Positions 50,408 to 60,969 of a DNA stretch of 64,000 nucleotides are shown here, one piece after another. Position numbers and translations under genes: made by a program. The stretch lies in contig NC_083599.1 of assembly GCF_020882245.1 (NCBI RefSeq), positions 20,346,865 to 20,410,864 of the forward strand, in the 5' to 3' direction. The first letter of the stretch is position 1, and the number at the start of each line of letters is the position of its first letter. The DNA is from Rhopalosiphum padi (lineage: Eukaryota; Arthropoda; Insecta; Hemiptera; Aphididae). Under the pieces are notes generated by a model. The model worked only from the letters and a program-made list of their open reading frames with translations. It made no database searches and had not been told where the DNA came from.

Positions 50408-50692
50408 TATAATAATAATCACTAAATATGTATAGCTTAAGTAATTATAATTAAAAAATTATATAAATATTACTACTAAAATATATTGTGCAATGTATTC
50501 TATTTGCAATCAATATCCCATTCTTATGTGATGAAGAATACAGTAATTCTACATTAAATTATTTAAAATAATATTTATTCATATGTTTTTGTATTTAAAG
50601 TTTACTTTTTCAATATAAAAAATATTGTAGAATTTGTTTATTGTTTCTTAAACTGGTTAATTAAAAAGGTATAAGTGTTTACTAATTAATAC

Positions 50693-50998
50693 CTAGTGGT
50701 ATTCAACCAGTGGGTTTCATAAGCTTCAAAATCAGGCCGAGGTTTATTTTGATTAACTATAAAAAAAAAATGGTATAAATATATTTCATCTGTTGTTTAA
50801 AGTATAAAAAATAAACAATAATAGTTAATACTACATTACTACACAAATAAAAAATTAGTCTGTTTTTAATTGCATAATAAAATAGTATTTATTAAATATT
50901 AATCAGATTTTTTTTTTTATAAAACAATTAGGTAATAGTCATAAAACATAAATTACAAATACAGTGGGTTGCGAGACTAATAAGGTTGAAGACTCCTG
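50693..50998. mobile_element. Possible hAT-like MITE
   Basis: The left CTAGTGGTATTCAACC and the right end, reverse-complemented CAGGAGTCTTCAACC, look like diverged hAT ends about 306 bp apart. There is no clear target duplication and no coding capacity. Confidence 0.35.
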
Positions 50999-52789
50999 CT
51001 ATATAGATGATAATATTAAGTTGTCTAAAATCTAAATACATTCATATTTAGTTCTTATTATACAAGCGTGTAAGCATTTTGTACCTATGGTTTTTCTTTA
51101 AATATTTTATTTTAAGTACAATAATATTATCCAAATATTCTCAAGTTACTAATAACTTTATATATTGTTATGTGTGCTACAGTTTGCTCCTGCTCCTGGT
51201 ATCATAAAATCATAGAACAAATTGTCAATTTTTATTTCTATAGTTTTATTTATTTTTAATATGTTTAGTATAGCTAAATATTTAATAAATAAATTGTATA
51301 TCAAACTGTTTTTTTTTTTTTATATAAGTTATTATCATACATTTTATTTAATGAATTATTCAGTTACAGATCTTATTAAAAAATGTACAGGCTCGTGTCT
51401 AAAATAACAATGAAATAAAATTATTAGTGATAACGATGATCATATATTTTATTGAAGTAGATAGAATAGTTTGTTACATTTAGGGAAAAGAAAAAGGAAT
51501 GGTCTAATTGTATTTGTAGTACACAGTGGAAAAGTGGTTTGTTTTACTCAGAATGAGAGGTAGGTACTAGACATTAGGATATAGAATGAAAATATTTGGT
51601 GATGGACAAACAACACAAAATTAAATTAAACAATAATTTAACTTTTTGTTTTTCCTATTACATATTAGATTTGTTATAAGCCACTTTATCAATAAATTTA
51701 AAAATAAAACTTATTTTTGTTGTTACCTATAATACTTGCTTGTTGTTTCATATATGTGTCTTAATGTATACTTATAGTCTTTGCAACAATTCATATTTTG
51801 TAACTTGATAATAGGCAGATAGAGTTAATAAAGGTTTTAGTAAACTCAGGTTCCTTAAATATATTTTTACAATTTAGCGTAACCACATACCTACTTAAAA
51901 TAATTATTCTATTTTTATATAGTTACGTAATTAAAATTAAATAGTTAGACATTTATGTTAATGATGATTAAAAAATAAATAAAATAATTAAAATATTATT
52001 TGTTCTAACAAGTAACAATAGTGTTGGTACATCTTTTAATAATTATTATTAATATATAATAAATTAATAAATTAAAATAAATTAAATTTATATTTTATAG
52101 ATAATCGTAATTGACAATTCGATTTATTAATTACTTCAACTTTCAATTTATATTTGTAAACTTACCATTGGTGTCTGACCATTTTTGTTCTCATCAAAAA
52201 CTTCTTTACAACTTAAAGTTTTGTAGTAACATTTTAAAAATTGTCACTATTTATTAATAGTCAGTAGTCACAATAATTATTATAATTTTTTCTCTGTATT
52301 TTAAATTAAAATATATGTTTCTAATTAGGTATTTTAATAATTAATTCTAATTTTCAATGTTAATTGATGCAGATATTTCAAAAGTTGAATTACTATTTTT
52401 AATACATTTTTAATTTGTTAGATACCTATCTGTTAAACTTTAGACAGGACACAGGACTACAGGACGGTCAGATAGTGGTAGCTATAAATGAGTTATGAAA
52501 TATGGTCAATATGAACATAGATAGGTATAGTGGCAGCTTGAGTCTTCATAACTCAAGTAGCAAGTTTTTAAACAAGTAACAACTCACCCACCCACCAACT
52601 ACATTTACTAGGACCAATGTAATATTTTTAGGTTCTTCTTTAGTTAATTTTTTTTATTAACTTTTACAATTTATGATATGAATACACTTATTTTTTACTT
52701 GAATGATTAATCTTCTGTTATGAATTATGAATAAACCTGCTGTTAAACTTAAAACATTTTTTTCCCCATTTTAGGATCAGGAGCAGTCG

Positions 52790-52860
52790 TTCATCCTAGT
52801 ATTCTTATAACACCCCAAAAAATCGTTCTACTACATTCCTGGCTTCAAATTTTTGAGGGA
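52790..52860 (-). pseudogene. Relic of a PIF/Harbinger (HARBI1-like) transposase
   Basis: The minus-strand frame reads KFEARNVVERFFGVL immediately before a stop at 52805-52807. This matches the conserved (S/A)R..VER.FG.LK.RFR block of HARBI1-type transposases and nuclease-like host proteins. Flanking frames are broken, so this is a short dead fragment. Confidence 0.55.
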
Positions 52861-52894
52861 TGAAACACATAAGAATATAATGAATAATGAATAT

Positions 52895-53085
52895 ATTTCG
52901 TTAAACGTTAACGAGGGATTTCAAAGTGGCACTATCGTTAAGGTCTGTTATCGATTTTATTAACGACAAATATCGATAGCTTAACGAAAACTTAATTACA
53001 GAATCTTTTTTTTTCAAATTGGAGATAACACAGCTTTCGATAGCTTAACGGACCAAAAGTCGTCGTTAAGCTAACTTATCGATTT
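52895..53085. repeat. Cluster of TTAACG / TCGATAGCTTAACG motifs
   Basis: TCGATAGCTTAACG occurs exactly at 52973-52986 and 53037-53050, with an inverted, gapped version at 53064-53082. Further TTAACG/CGTTAA copies near 52900, 52934 and 52959 bring the total to about seven in 190 bp. Confidence 0.7.
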
Positions 53086-53433
53086 ACAGAATTCATCTAC
53101 TGGCTTACAGCCCTTCTGGATAGTTATAACTTATAAGTTATAACTGGTACCTATAAGTATAGGTATAATATAGGTATAGTGAACCGTTAATAACCGCACA
53201 TAAAGACAATCGTGGATATAATATATTTATATAAATAATTAGGCAGCCAGGCAGGTATTATAAGGTACTCCATAAATACATCTATATTTGCATCCAATTC
53301 CAAATTATTTAAATTTGAATAACAGGATATGCAGGTAAGTACTAAGTAGTAGATACACTTCATAGACCTTAAACTTAGTATAAGCATAAGGTCTATGGTA
53401 CACGTACATTATACTATTGTACTGTCAGGCAGT

Positions 53434-53636
53434 CAGTGGCGTATTCACGGTGGAAGATTAGGGAGATATATCTCCCCCTTTGATCCCCCTTTTTTTAGAT
53501 ATTTTTATATGGTTATGGATTTGTGTTTTCTATTTATCACTCTAAAATTTAATGGTAATAAAATGCTAAGACATAATATGGCGTCGAGAATTTTAGTCAT
53601 ATCTTCTCCCTTAAAGAAATCCTAAATACACCACTG
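53434..53636. mobile_element. Small hAT-like element with CAGTGGYGTATT ends
   Basis: The left end is CAGTGGCGTATTCACGG and the right end is the complement of CAGTGGTGTATTTAGG. The flanking octamers CAGGCAGT and CGTACAGT share five bases and could be a decayed target duplication. 203 bp. The 76-aa frame across it is not a gene. Confidence 0.55.
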
Positions 53637-55456
53637 CGTACAGTAACAATTTATAATGTTTATTATACATTACTTTTAATATTTAAAGCATAAATATTTT
53701 TATGTCGGTTCTATTATAGGTAGGTACTTGTTATATAATATTCCTATATTATATGATTTTATTATCATATATACCTATGTATAATGTATATAATACGTAT
53801 ATTGGTATATTTTATACAACATGTGTCGTACTGTCGTGCGTGAATTAATACTGTTAATGACGTTAATGCAGACTACATCACACACATTTGATATCCTTTG
53901 AGAATTGAAAATAAGACTACTAATAAGGCTACCTATACATTATAAATAATATATTACCTATCTAAGTATAAATGTGTAAGTATACTTACTGTATTCGCGT
54001 AGGTATAATGTAGGTTCATTGGTTCATATGTTAATTATTAAACCCTCGGAGAACATTTGGTGTATGAATTAAAGTGGATAATACTTAAATATTTGACCTT
54101 AAGTATCTTTAGACATAAACTCACACAATATTTAAGTAGGTATATGATCTGATATACATATTATTATTTGAGTTTAAGTTGATTTTGACGATTTTACTTA
54201 CTAAATGAATCTCAACCATTAGTCAAATTATCAACTAAATTAGTTTTCTAAAAAAAAAAAAAATGTTTAAATGGAGATACCTATAATATGCTTTTAAAAA
54301 TATGATGTTATTGAATTTGTTAAATTTAATCTATATTTTGTACTTACAAATGTATCAATCATTCTAATACTAGTAGGTATAAAAATGTCATAGATGTCGG
54401 GTATAATTTAATGCATTTTGTTTTTAAATTTAAAGTCATCATTTGCTCAAAAATATAATTTTAAAAATTAATAACTAATTGATATCTATTTTTATAAATT
54501 TGTTGTACCATATTATTTTGTGATAAATTTAGTAGAATTTTGGCAAGATATTTGTATTTACGTAAAGTTATATAAATGTTATACTATTATGATAATGAGT
54601 AGGATGGGAATTATATTATTGTTTATGATACTTATAACGAAGAGAAAACTTCATCAAAAGATTTTTTGTGGTAGATATTGAACACTTGGAATAAAGTTAA
54701 GATTAGTGCCTACAGGGAATTAAATTATAATTTTATATAATATTATGTTATTATAACATTTTATATGCTAATTTTACATCTCTATAATGTGTGAGCCATC
54801 TAGACGTTAAATTATTTTATTAATATAGTACATTATTTTTAATGTTTGATATTTTAATAATTTTGTTTATGTATTATTTAGCTTTATAAACATTAAACCC
54901 TACGTATTTAACCAACCAATGTATGTGTGTGTTTGTGTGTGTGTGTGTGTAACCTGTGTAGGTATAAATAAAAAACGAACTACAGCATGTGTGAACTCTA
55001 AACTCAAGAATGGCGAAAAGATCAAACACTTAGTACAAAATAAATAATTAAGTATTTCAAAAGGATGTAATTTTAATACTCTGAAAATATTTTCCTTTGT
55101 CTTGTAAATTAGGTATATCTAGCTATAATTTTATGTCAGCAGGATGTCAAAAACCAGACTCAAAGGATAAATTATAAAGGTAAGTTCTTAATTTTATTTT
55201 GGTGGTGATGGGTTAAATAATATTATTTCTATAGTTAGGAATACACGATATTAAATTCAGAAAACACGATTCTGGTTGGGGTTTCTACAAAAATAGGCCT
55301 ATTTTATGTCAATTTTATAATAATAATAATATATTTTATTATATCATTTATATCGTAATTATAGTAATAATTTAATACATTTTTTGAAAACATATTTGGA
55401 TTCATCAAGTATTTTTCTATCTTGCTTGTCGGTACGCAGTCAACGTGTTACTTTTA

Positions 55457-56466
55457 GATTCTGAACGGAGTGATGAATTCATTGATTTTACAATGATGTG
55501 TGTTTTTTTTATTTATTTTTTGTGTCTGTCATCACGTTTTGGAATAGTAATAGTGCTTTGATTTTTGACTTCAGCCCCTCTCTGAAAAGAAAATTTAATC
55601 TAGTTGGTACTTTAAAGGTCAGAAATAAAAAATTTCCAGTAGTTTTCAAAAGCGTTAGGAAAAACCCTGAAAAAGTAGCTGATAAACAGGAATTTTTACG
55701 CATAATCACTTTTCAACAAAATCGATTTTTTGATTTTGCTGTAACTCAAAAACGAATCATAGTAAATATTTGAAATTTTCACTAAATATCTATATTGGCG
55801 TTATCTATTTACGATTAAATTTTCAAAATATTTATAATTTTTTTAAACTATTTATAGACTATTGATATTTTTTGTTTTTTCTAATTTTTTTTTCTTGAAA
55901 TGCCGATTAAAGAAATTTGGTTTTCCAAAATATGTTTAAAATTTAATACAAGGTTAATTATAAGTTGTTCTTATTGTAGTAAAAAAAAAAAAAATCAAAA
56001 ATCGTTAGTCACAATTTTTGTTTATAAGCATTAAAAGTTCAAATGTTTACGAAATATCTTAAAATCGCGAATATTTGCAAGGCATTTTGAAATTGAAAAT
56101 TCATTAAATTTTTGTAATTTATATCTAAGGTTAAAAAACCCAACATGAGATTCTCCATAACTTTATCTTCAAAGTTTAAATAATTGTAAAAAAAAACTCC
56201 AACGTCGATATAGAAAAAATTTTATGAGCGTATGAAATTAATTTTTTTACGAAATCACATAAAATAACGATATATTACAATTTAAATATAAGTAATAATA
56301 TAATATATACTACTAATATTATCCTAGACTTACAAATCATCTCCGTTCAGAATCGTTTTTCGTGTACAATGATATCTGTAATTGCATTCAAATTTAATTT
56401 ATCTATTATACTGACCTATTATCCATCTCTACTATATAGCTGAGCGATACCCACTTGCCCACTTTT
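55457..56466 (+). repeat. Family A interspersed repeat, near-full copy
   Basis: It starts GATTCTGAACGGAG and carries the exact reverse complement of that 14-mer at 56341-56354, followed by the TTTTTCGTGTACAATGATAT tail and the ACCCACTTGCCCAC end also seen at 1-280. An open frame at 55498-55773 lies wholly inside and recurs in degraded form at 58.8 kb, so it is repeat sequence and not a host gene. Confidence 0.75.
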
Positions 56467-57130
56467 ATTTGAAATTAAGCTCTAAAATCTTCAACAATTT
56501 TATTTTTAAATGTTTAAAATTAATAATTTTAAAATGTTTATAATATTTATAAAAAAAAAATTATCAAACAATGTAAAAAGCTGTTTTTAAGTAAAGTTTA
56601 TAGTGAATTCAAATATCATGGTTTTAGAAATTAAATCAGATAAATAGGTTCATGCAATTGGTAAAATATTGACAGTTTTTGAAAAGTAAACATATAATAG
56701 TTAATATTCGTGTTTACGTTACTAAGATTTCAGTGCATGTGAGCGTTTTACTCTCCACTATAAAAAGATAAAAAACACAATTATGCACTTAAAAATTGCC
56801 TATATTGAACAACCTTAGAAAAGATTAGACACTAACGGATTCAATAATTTGTAAAAATATTATACTAATAATATTAGTAATAAAATCGTCAATCAGGCGT
56901 AGGTGTCGTGCACAGAGGGTGTACGGAGTATTTCAGCACTTTCGCCAAATAGCCCCATCGACATAACTATAATTTATTAAAATATATTATGTAATATAAA
57001 TTATAATAGGTAATGCAGTTATAAAAAAATAATAATGTAATAATTAATATATTTTTATATTATAATAAATATTTAATATTATGCATGCCAATAGTATGGA
57101 ACCAAAAACTTCATCATAATGTTTATTTGA

Positions 57131-57148
57131 GAGTGATTACGATCACTC
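57131..57148. repeat. Short palindrome upstream of the orphan first exon
   Basis: GAGTGAT-TACG-ATCACTC, two perfect 7-base arms, about 180 bp upstream of the ATG at 57329. It could be a dyad binding site; function unknown. Confidence 0.5.
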
Positions 57149-57328
57149 CACTTTTCCACATTCAATTCTTGTCTTCCCTTTAAATTTGTTTTTTTAACAG
57201 TTAACAGTTGTTGTACTTTATTTGAAGAGAAAGTTAAGTAATCGACTTCGAGTTAACTTTGTTACGAAATAAACGACTAAACAAGTAATATATTACCTTT
57301 ACACAACACGCACGAATGCTCTTTAAAA

Positions 57329-57403
57329 ATGTCTATATTAAACTCCTTTGAAAGGTCAAAGGATCTACCAGCTGTTTACACTTTGCGTGACTTTGATGAC
57401 AAT
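57329..57403 (+). CDS. Candidate first coding exon of an unidentified gene
   Basis: 25 codons, MSILNSFERSKDLPAVYTLR then DFDDN, end exactly at a strong donor (AAT|GTAAGA, phase 0). The residue composition is soluble-protein-like and unlike the K/N/I/F-rich noise frames around it. The ATG follows AAAA. A second, out-of-frame ATG lies 14 bases upstream and would give a short overlapping uORF. The following exon was not found: an acceptor at about 57486 gives an immediate in-frame stop, and none of the other acceptors I checked before 64 kb gave a convincing continuation. I do not recognise the protein. The gene would run rightwards, probably through a long intron. Confidence 0.5.
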
Positions 57404-58488
57404 GTAAGATACTGTCTTGTGCTCTTATCCATAGCACACATTAATACATTATGTTATTTTATATTGTAAAAAATTGGTGGTTACAGTTGAAACGTATAGT
57501 ATAGTCATCTCGTATAGTCGTATAATAGTAACAACAGTAGAGGGCGCCACTCAATTTACACAAAATATTATAAAATAATAATAATTACAAATGATGGGGA
57601 TTCTGTACTGACATATTTTATTAAAGATAAATCAATTAAACAACTAGATAAACAACATAGATGCGATGGATTAAATGGATTTTTATGGATTATTTGAGCA
57701 CACTTCTCACACAACACATCCATAATTCACAGTGAAATTGCAGTCTATAAAAGCCCCTTAAATTAAATTTTATGTACTCTAAAGACTTTTGTATCAGTAC
57801 TACGAAGAGAAAAATGATTTATCATAAATGTTTAAAACGGATTAAAAAATTTAACAACATAATCTGTTTACTGTCGTGTTATACATTTTTCACATTTTTG
57901 AAAAAATTACAATTTTTAATACTTCATTATTTTTATTTTTATTTTTTTATTCTATTAAGTAATTTAAAAATAATAAAATACAACTGTAAAAAGATTATGT
58001 AATGTACAAAGAAGACTTAAGTGAGAATTCAAATCTGTTTTCATAATTGTTTTTGTTGCACGTTATTGTAAGTTTATCGATGGAATTTATTTTAGGTGTG
58101 TTTTTGTTCCTAACTATAGGGAGACCAAGGAACCTTTAATAAACTAAAAATATTTAATAATTACATTTTAAATAATATTTAAACATTATTATTTATAAAA
58201 ATATTTAATAATTAAAAGTTTATTAAGTCAAGACATAAATTATATTATACATCATTATGTCTGGTTTTAATTAATTCTGAGTTGTGTTTAAAACTATAAA
58301 AATATCAGAGGAAAATATCAAATTTTGTTATTTTTATGTAAGTGCATTTTGAGATACTTTTAGCTAATAGGCTATATGTGTATATAAAAAAAAATATACT
58401 CGGATAATATTATGATGATGTATAGGTATTGAGTTTTATAATATTATTCATGACATTTGTCTGGCGATTGTCAATTATTATGAATGAT

Positions 58489-58517
58489 TATAACTTATAA
58501 CTTATAACTTATAAGTT
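58489..58517. repeat. TATAACT short tandem repeat
   Basis: TATAACT/TTATAAC units repeated about four times, ending in TTATAAGTT so that the array can fold on itself. Similar single units occur at about 28.28, 53.13 and 62.39 kb. Confidence 0.7.
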
Positions 58518-58720
58518 TACATTTGAAAATTTAAAAAACATGATTTAATAATAGGATACAAATATTAAAAAAAAAATGTTTTTGCATATTTTGGTAAATA
58601 AAATGCATATTTTCCAATTTTTTACTGCATAGAAATCTTAGCTCTACTTATAAGCATTAAAGTATGTATAGTGTATACATAGATACATATGGTTAAATAA
58701 TTGTAATTATTTTCATTTTA

Positions 58721-59690
58721 GATTCTTAGCAGAACGATGAATGTATTGATTTCTGTCATCAGCTTTAGGGTAGTAAAAATGCTTCGATTTTCAACTTTGG
58801 GCGTGGTTTCTGATAGGAAATATGGTTTAGTTGGCCAAGAGTTTTTTCCTTGTAATTTTTTTAAATAACCGGGAAAACAAAAACCCCAAAACTAGTATTC
58901 AACAAATAAATTGTTGTTTCTTTTACGTAATTCAAAAACAAATAACCTTGATATTATATATTATATTGTATTTTTTTCAGCCTTGAAATTCTCACTAAAT
59001 ATTAAAATATTTAATATTTTTATTCTTTTTAAGCGATTTATAGACATTTTCAATTTTCAATGTTTTTAGTTTTTTTTTCCTATAAAATATAAATATCAAT
59101 AAAATAATTTTGCTGAGTCAAAATCGTGAATATTTGCAATTCATGTTGTAAATAAAAATTCATAAATTATTTAATATTAATATCTATGGTTTAAAAATGT
59201 ATTACAAGGTTTCTCATAAATAGTTTTTTTTCTATTCACATTAGACTTTAAATTTGGAATAAATTAGATATTTAATATTTAAATAAAGAATAACGATTTT
59301 AGTTATCTTATCAATTTATCATAATTTAAAAATATTATTTATGGGTACATCTTGTGATTGTTTAACGATATTTTAAAATGCTATGTTTTAGGAAAAAAAT
59401 AATTTAATTTACAGTATTACTGGCTAATAGTATAATAATATAATACTTTAATAGCGATATAAATATAATATCATAAAATATACTTATAATACATAATACA
59501 GGCTGACAGACAATTTTCGCTTAGAAAGATTTTTCGTATGAAATGACATCCTTTCATTAAATTCAGATTTAACACATATTATATTACAGTGATTTTCAAT
59601 GATGAGTTACACACTCGACACATACGCGTATAGACGTATAGTTACTATACAGAAGAGTGGTTAGGTATATCTATACTTTTCCCATTTTTC
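58721..59690 (+). repeat. Family A interspersed repeat, diverged copy
   Basis: It starts GATTCTTAGCAGAACGATGA and follows the same block order as the copy at 55457: TCTGTCATCA, GTAGTAAAAATGCTTCGATT, then the TTTTTCGTATGAAATGACAT tail and a CACTCGACACATAC end. Same orientation as the 55-kb copy. Confidence 0.7.
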
Positions 59691-60795
59691 TATTTTACTA
59701 TTAATCTAGTATTAAATTATAATATTAAATTCGTAAAATGATTTACACTCATAAACAAATATTTAGTGTTTGGAAATATTTTAAATATTTTAATGTTATT
59801 TTTAAAAATGCATAATATTTTGATACATTAAAAATGTTTTTATTTAGGTTTTTTAAATCTGCATTAAAGTTTATATTTATTATTAATGCGTATATGAAAA
59901 TGAAACCAATTATTAACTACGGAGAGAATACGTCATACAGAATTATAATCAATTATAATAACTATTCTGAGAAGATGATGTTTTCAACTGTTTTTTTCTT
60001 CATATTTTGATTTTCAAAGAAATAAGTGAATAACAAGTAACAAGTAAACGAATTACGTAACTTTTTGATCTTTCATAATTATATTGAAAATTTAAATGTT
60101 TGAAAAATTAGTCTCGGTCGGGATAATAATATTTTATTATTTACCTCAGTGTATTTGAAAAATATATATTTATAAAATTTATAAAATGTAACGTAACCTT
60201 TTTATTCAAACTAAGTTTGAGTACTAACATTTTTCAAATATTTTTTTTTTTTGGCTATAATAGTATTTTATTTTCTTTTTTACCATCTTTTAAATATAGA
60301 TATAGGAAATAATAATTAAACAATATGGTTTTGCCAAAAATTTTTTCACAAAATAACGATAAATTATTATGTTTACATATTTTGATCACATCTTTTCGAA
60401 GGATTGGAATAGCGTTGAGAATTTATTTAATTTTTTTGAATGCTTCTAAAATTGTTTTTATGATTTTTACAATAATTGTTTATTCTCTGCCCACGTGGAT
60501 ACTGGAAGAACATTTTATATTATTTTTCTTCAGTTTATCGTTATATTATTGTTAATTTGTTTTGGTTTTTATATTTTAAATGTTATACCTTATTTATATT
60601 TTATATTTTTTGAGTTAGAACCAATGAAAAAATAAATAAATTACATTTAAACTTATAAGGGCGTATACACTTAAACATTGTTTTTTTATGTATTTCACAG
60701 TACGTAATATATAAACACATATACATAGTGATAAAGTGTTTTATTAAAAGAAAAAACATAGCAACCACCTGTCACATTATTTCAGTTTAGCGGGA

Positions 60796-60969
60796 TCAAA
60801 TTCGGAGAAAATGTACTTGATTTTTCTTTAAGTTCAATTTGAACGTATTGGTTCCGGCCTTTATTTGTTCTTGGATAACATTAAACAGTTGTAAAGTAAA
60901 ATAAATGTAAAATAAAGCGCCAACTAATAGCCAAATAGGCGTATAATATTGATTGAATTTACCAACACA
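60796..60969 (-). CDS. Candidate terminal exon of an unidentified membrane-protein gene (or pseudogene)
   Basis: A stop-to-stop frame of 57 codons ends at TGA (60796-60798). It has a clear membrane segment (IWLLVGALFYIYFTLQLF) followed by a polar, basic tail beginning NVIQEQIKAGTNTFKLNLKK. Synonymous choices look coding. On the same strand an AATAAA lies about 50 bp past the stop (60740-60745). The frame has no ATG. The only internal acceptor-like site, TATTAG at 60924, would start a 128-bp exon at 60923, but coding-like sequence continues upstream of it. This could therefore be a last exon with an unusual acceptor or a retrocopy fragment. I cannot name the family. Confidence 0.4.
   Translation of the reverse strand, partial: CVGKFNQYYTPIWLLVGALFYIYFTLQLFNVIQEQIKAGTNTFKLNLKKNQVHFLRI

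Larger units (their letters stand above)
50408..57328. other. Intergenic region downstream of Sec6
   Basis: No supported gene. It includes possible hAT-like ends at 50693 and 50998, a Harbinger transposase relic at about 52.8 kb, a TTAACG-rich block at 52.9-53.1 kb, a short element at 53434-53636, a GT run near 54931-54949 and a family A repeat at 55457-56466. Confidence 0.6.
57404..60795. other. Intergenic or intronic DNA
   Basis: AT-rich with no supported exon except the flanking candidates. It holds a short TATAACT tandem (58489-58517) and a family A repeat at 58721-59690. Confidence 0.5.

Noticed and set aside
53395..53625. 76-codon frame
   Set aside because: It spans a small CAGTGG-ended transposon and follows its sequence, not a gene.
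55498..55773. 91-codon frame
   Set aside because: It is contained in a dispersed repeat and recurs in broken form in another copy.
60325..60555. 76-codon hydrophobic frame
   Set aside because: No motif; Phe/Leu/Ile-rich from T-rich DNA and without splice or polyA context.
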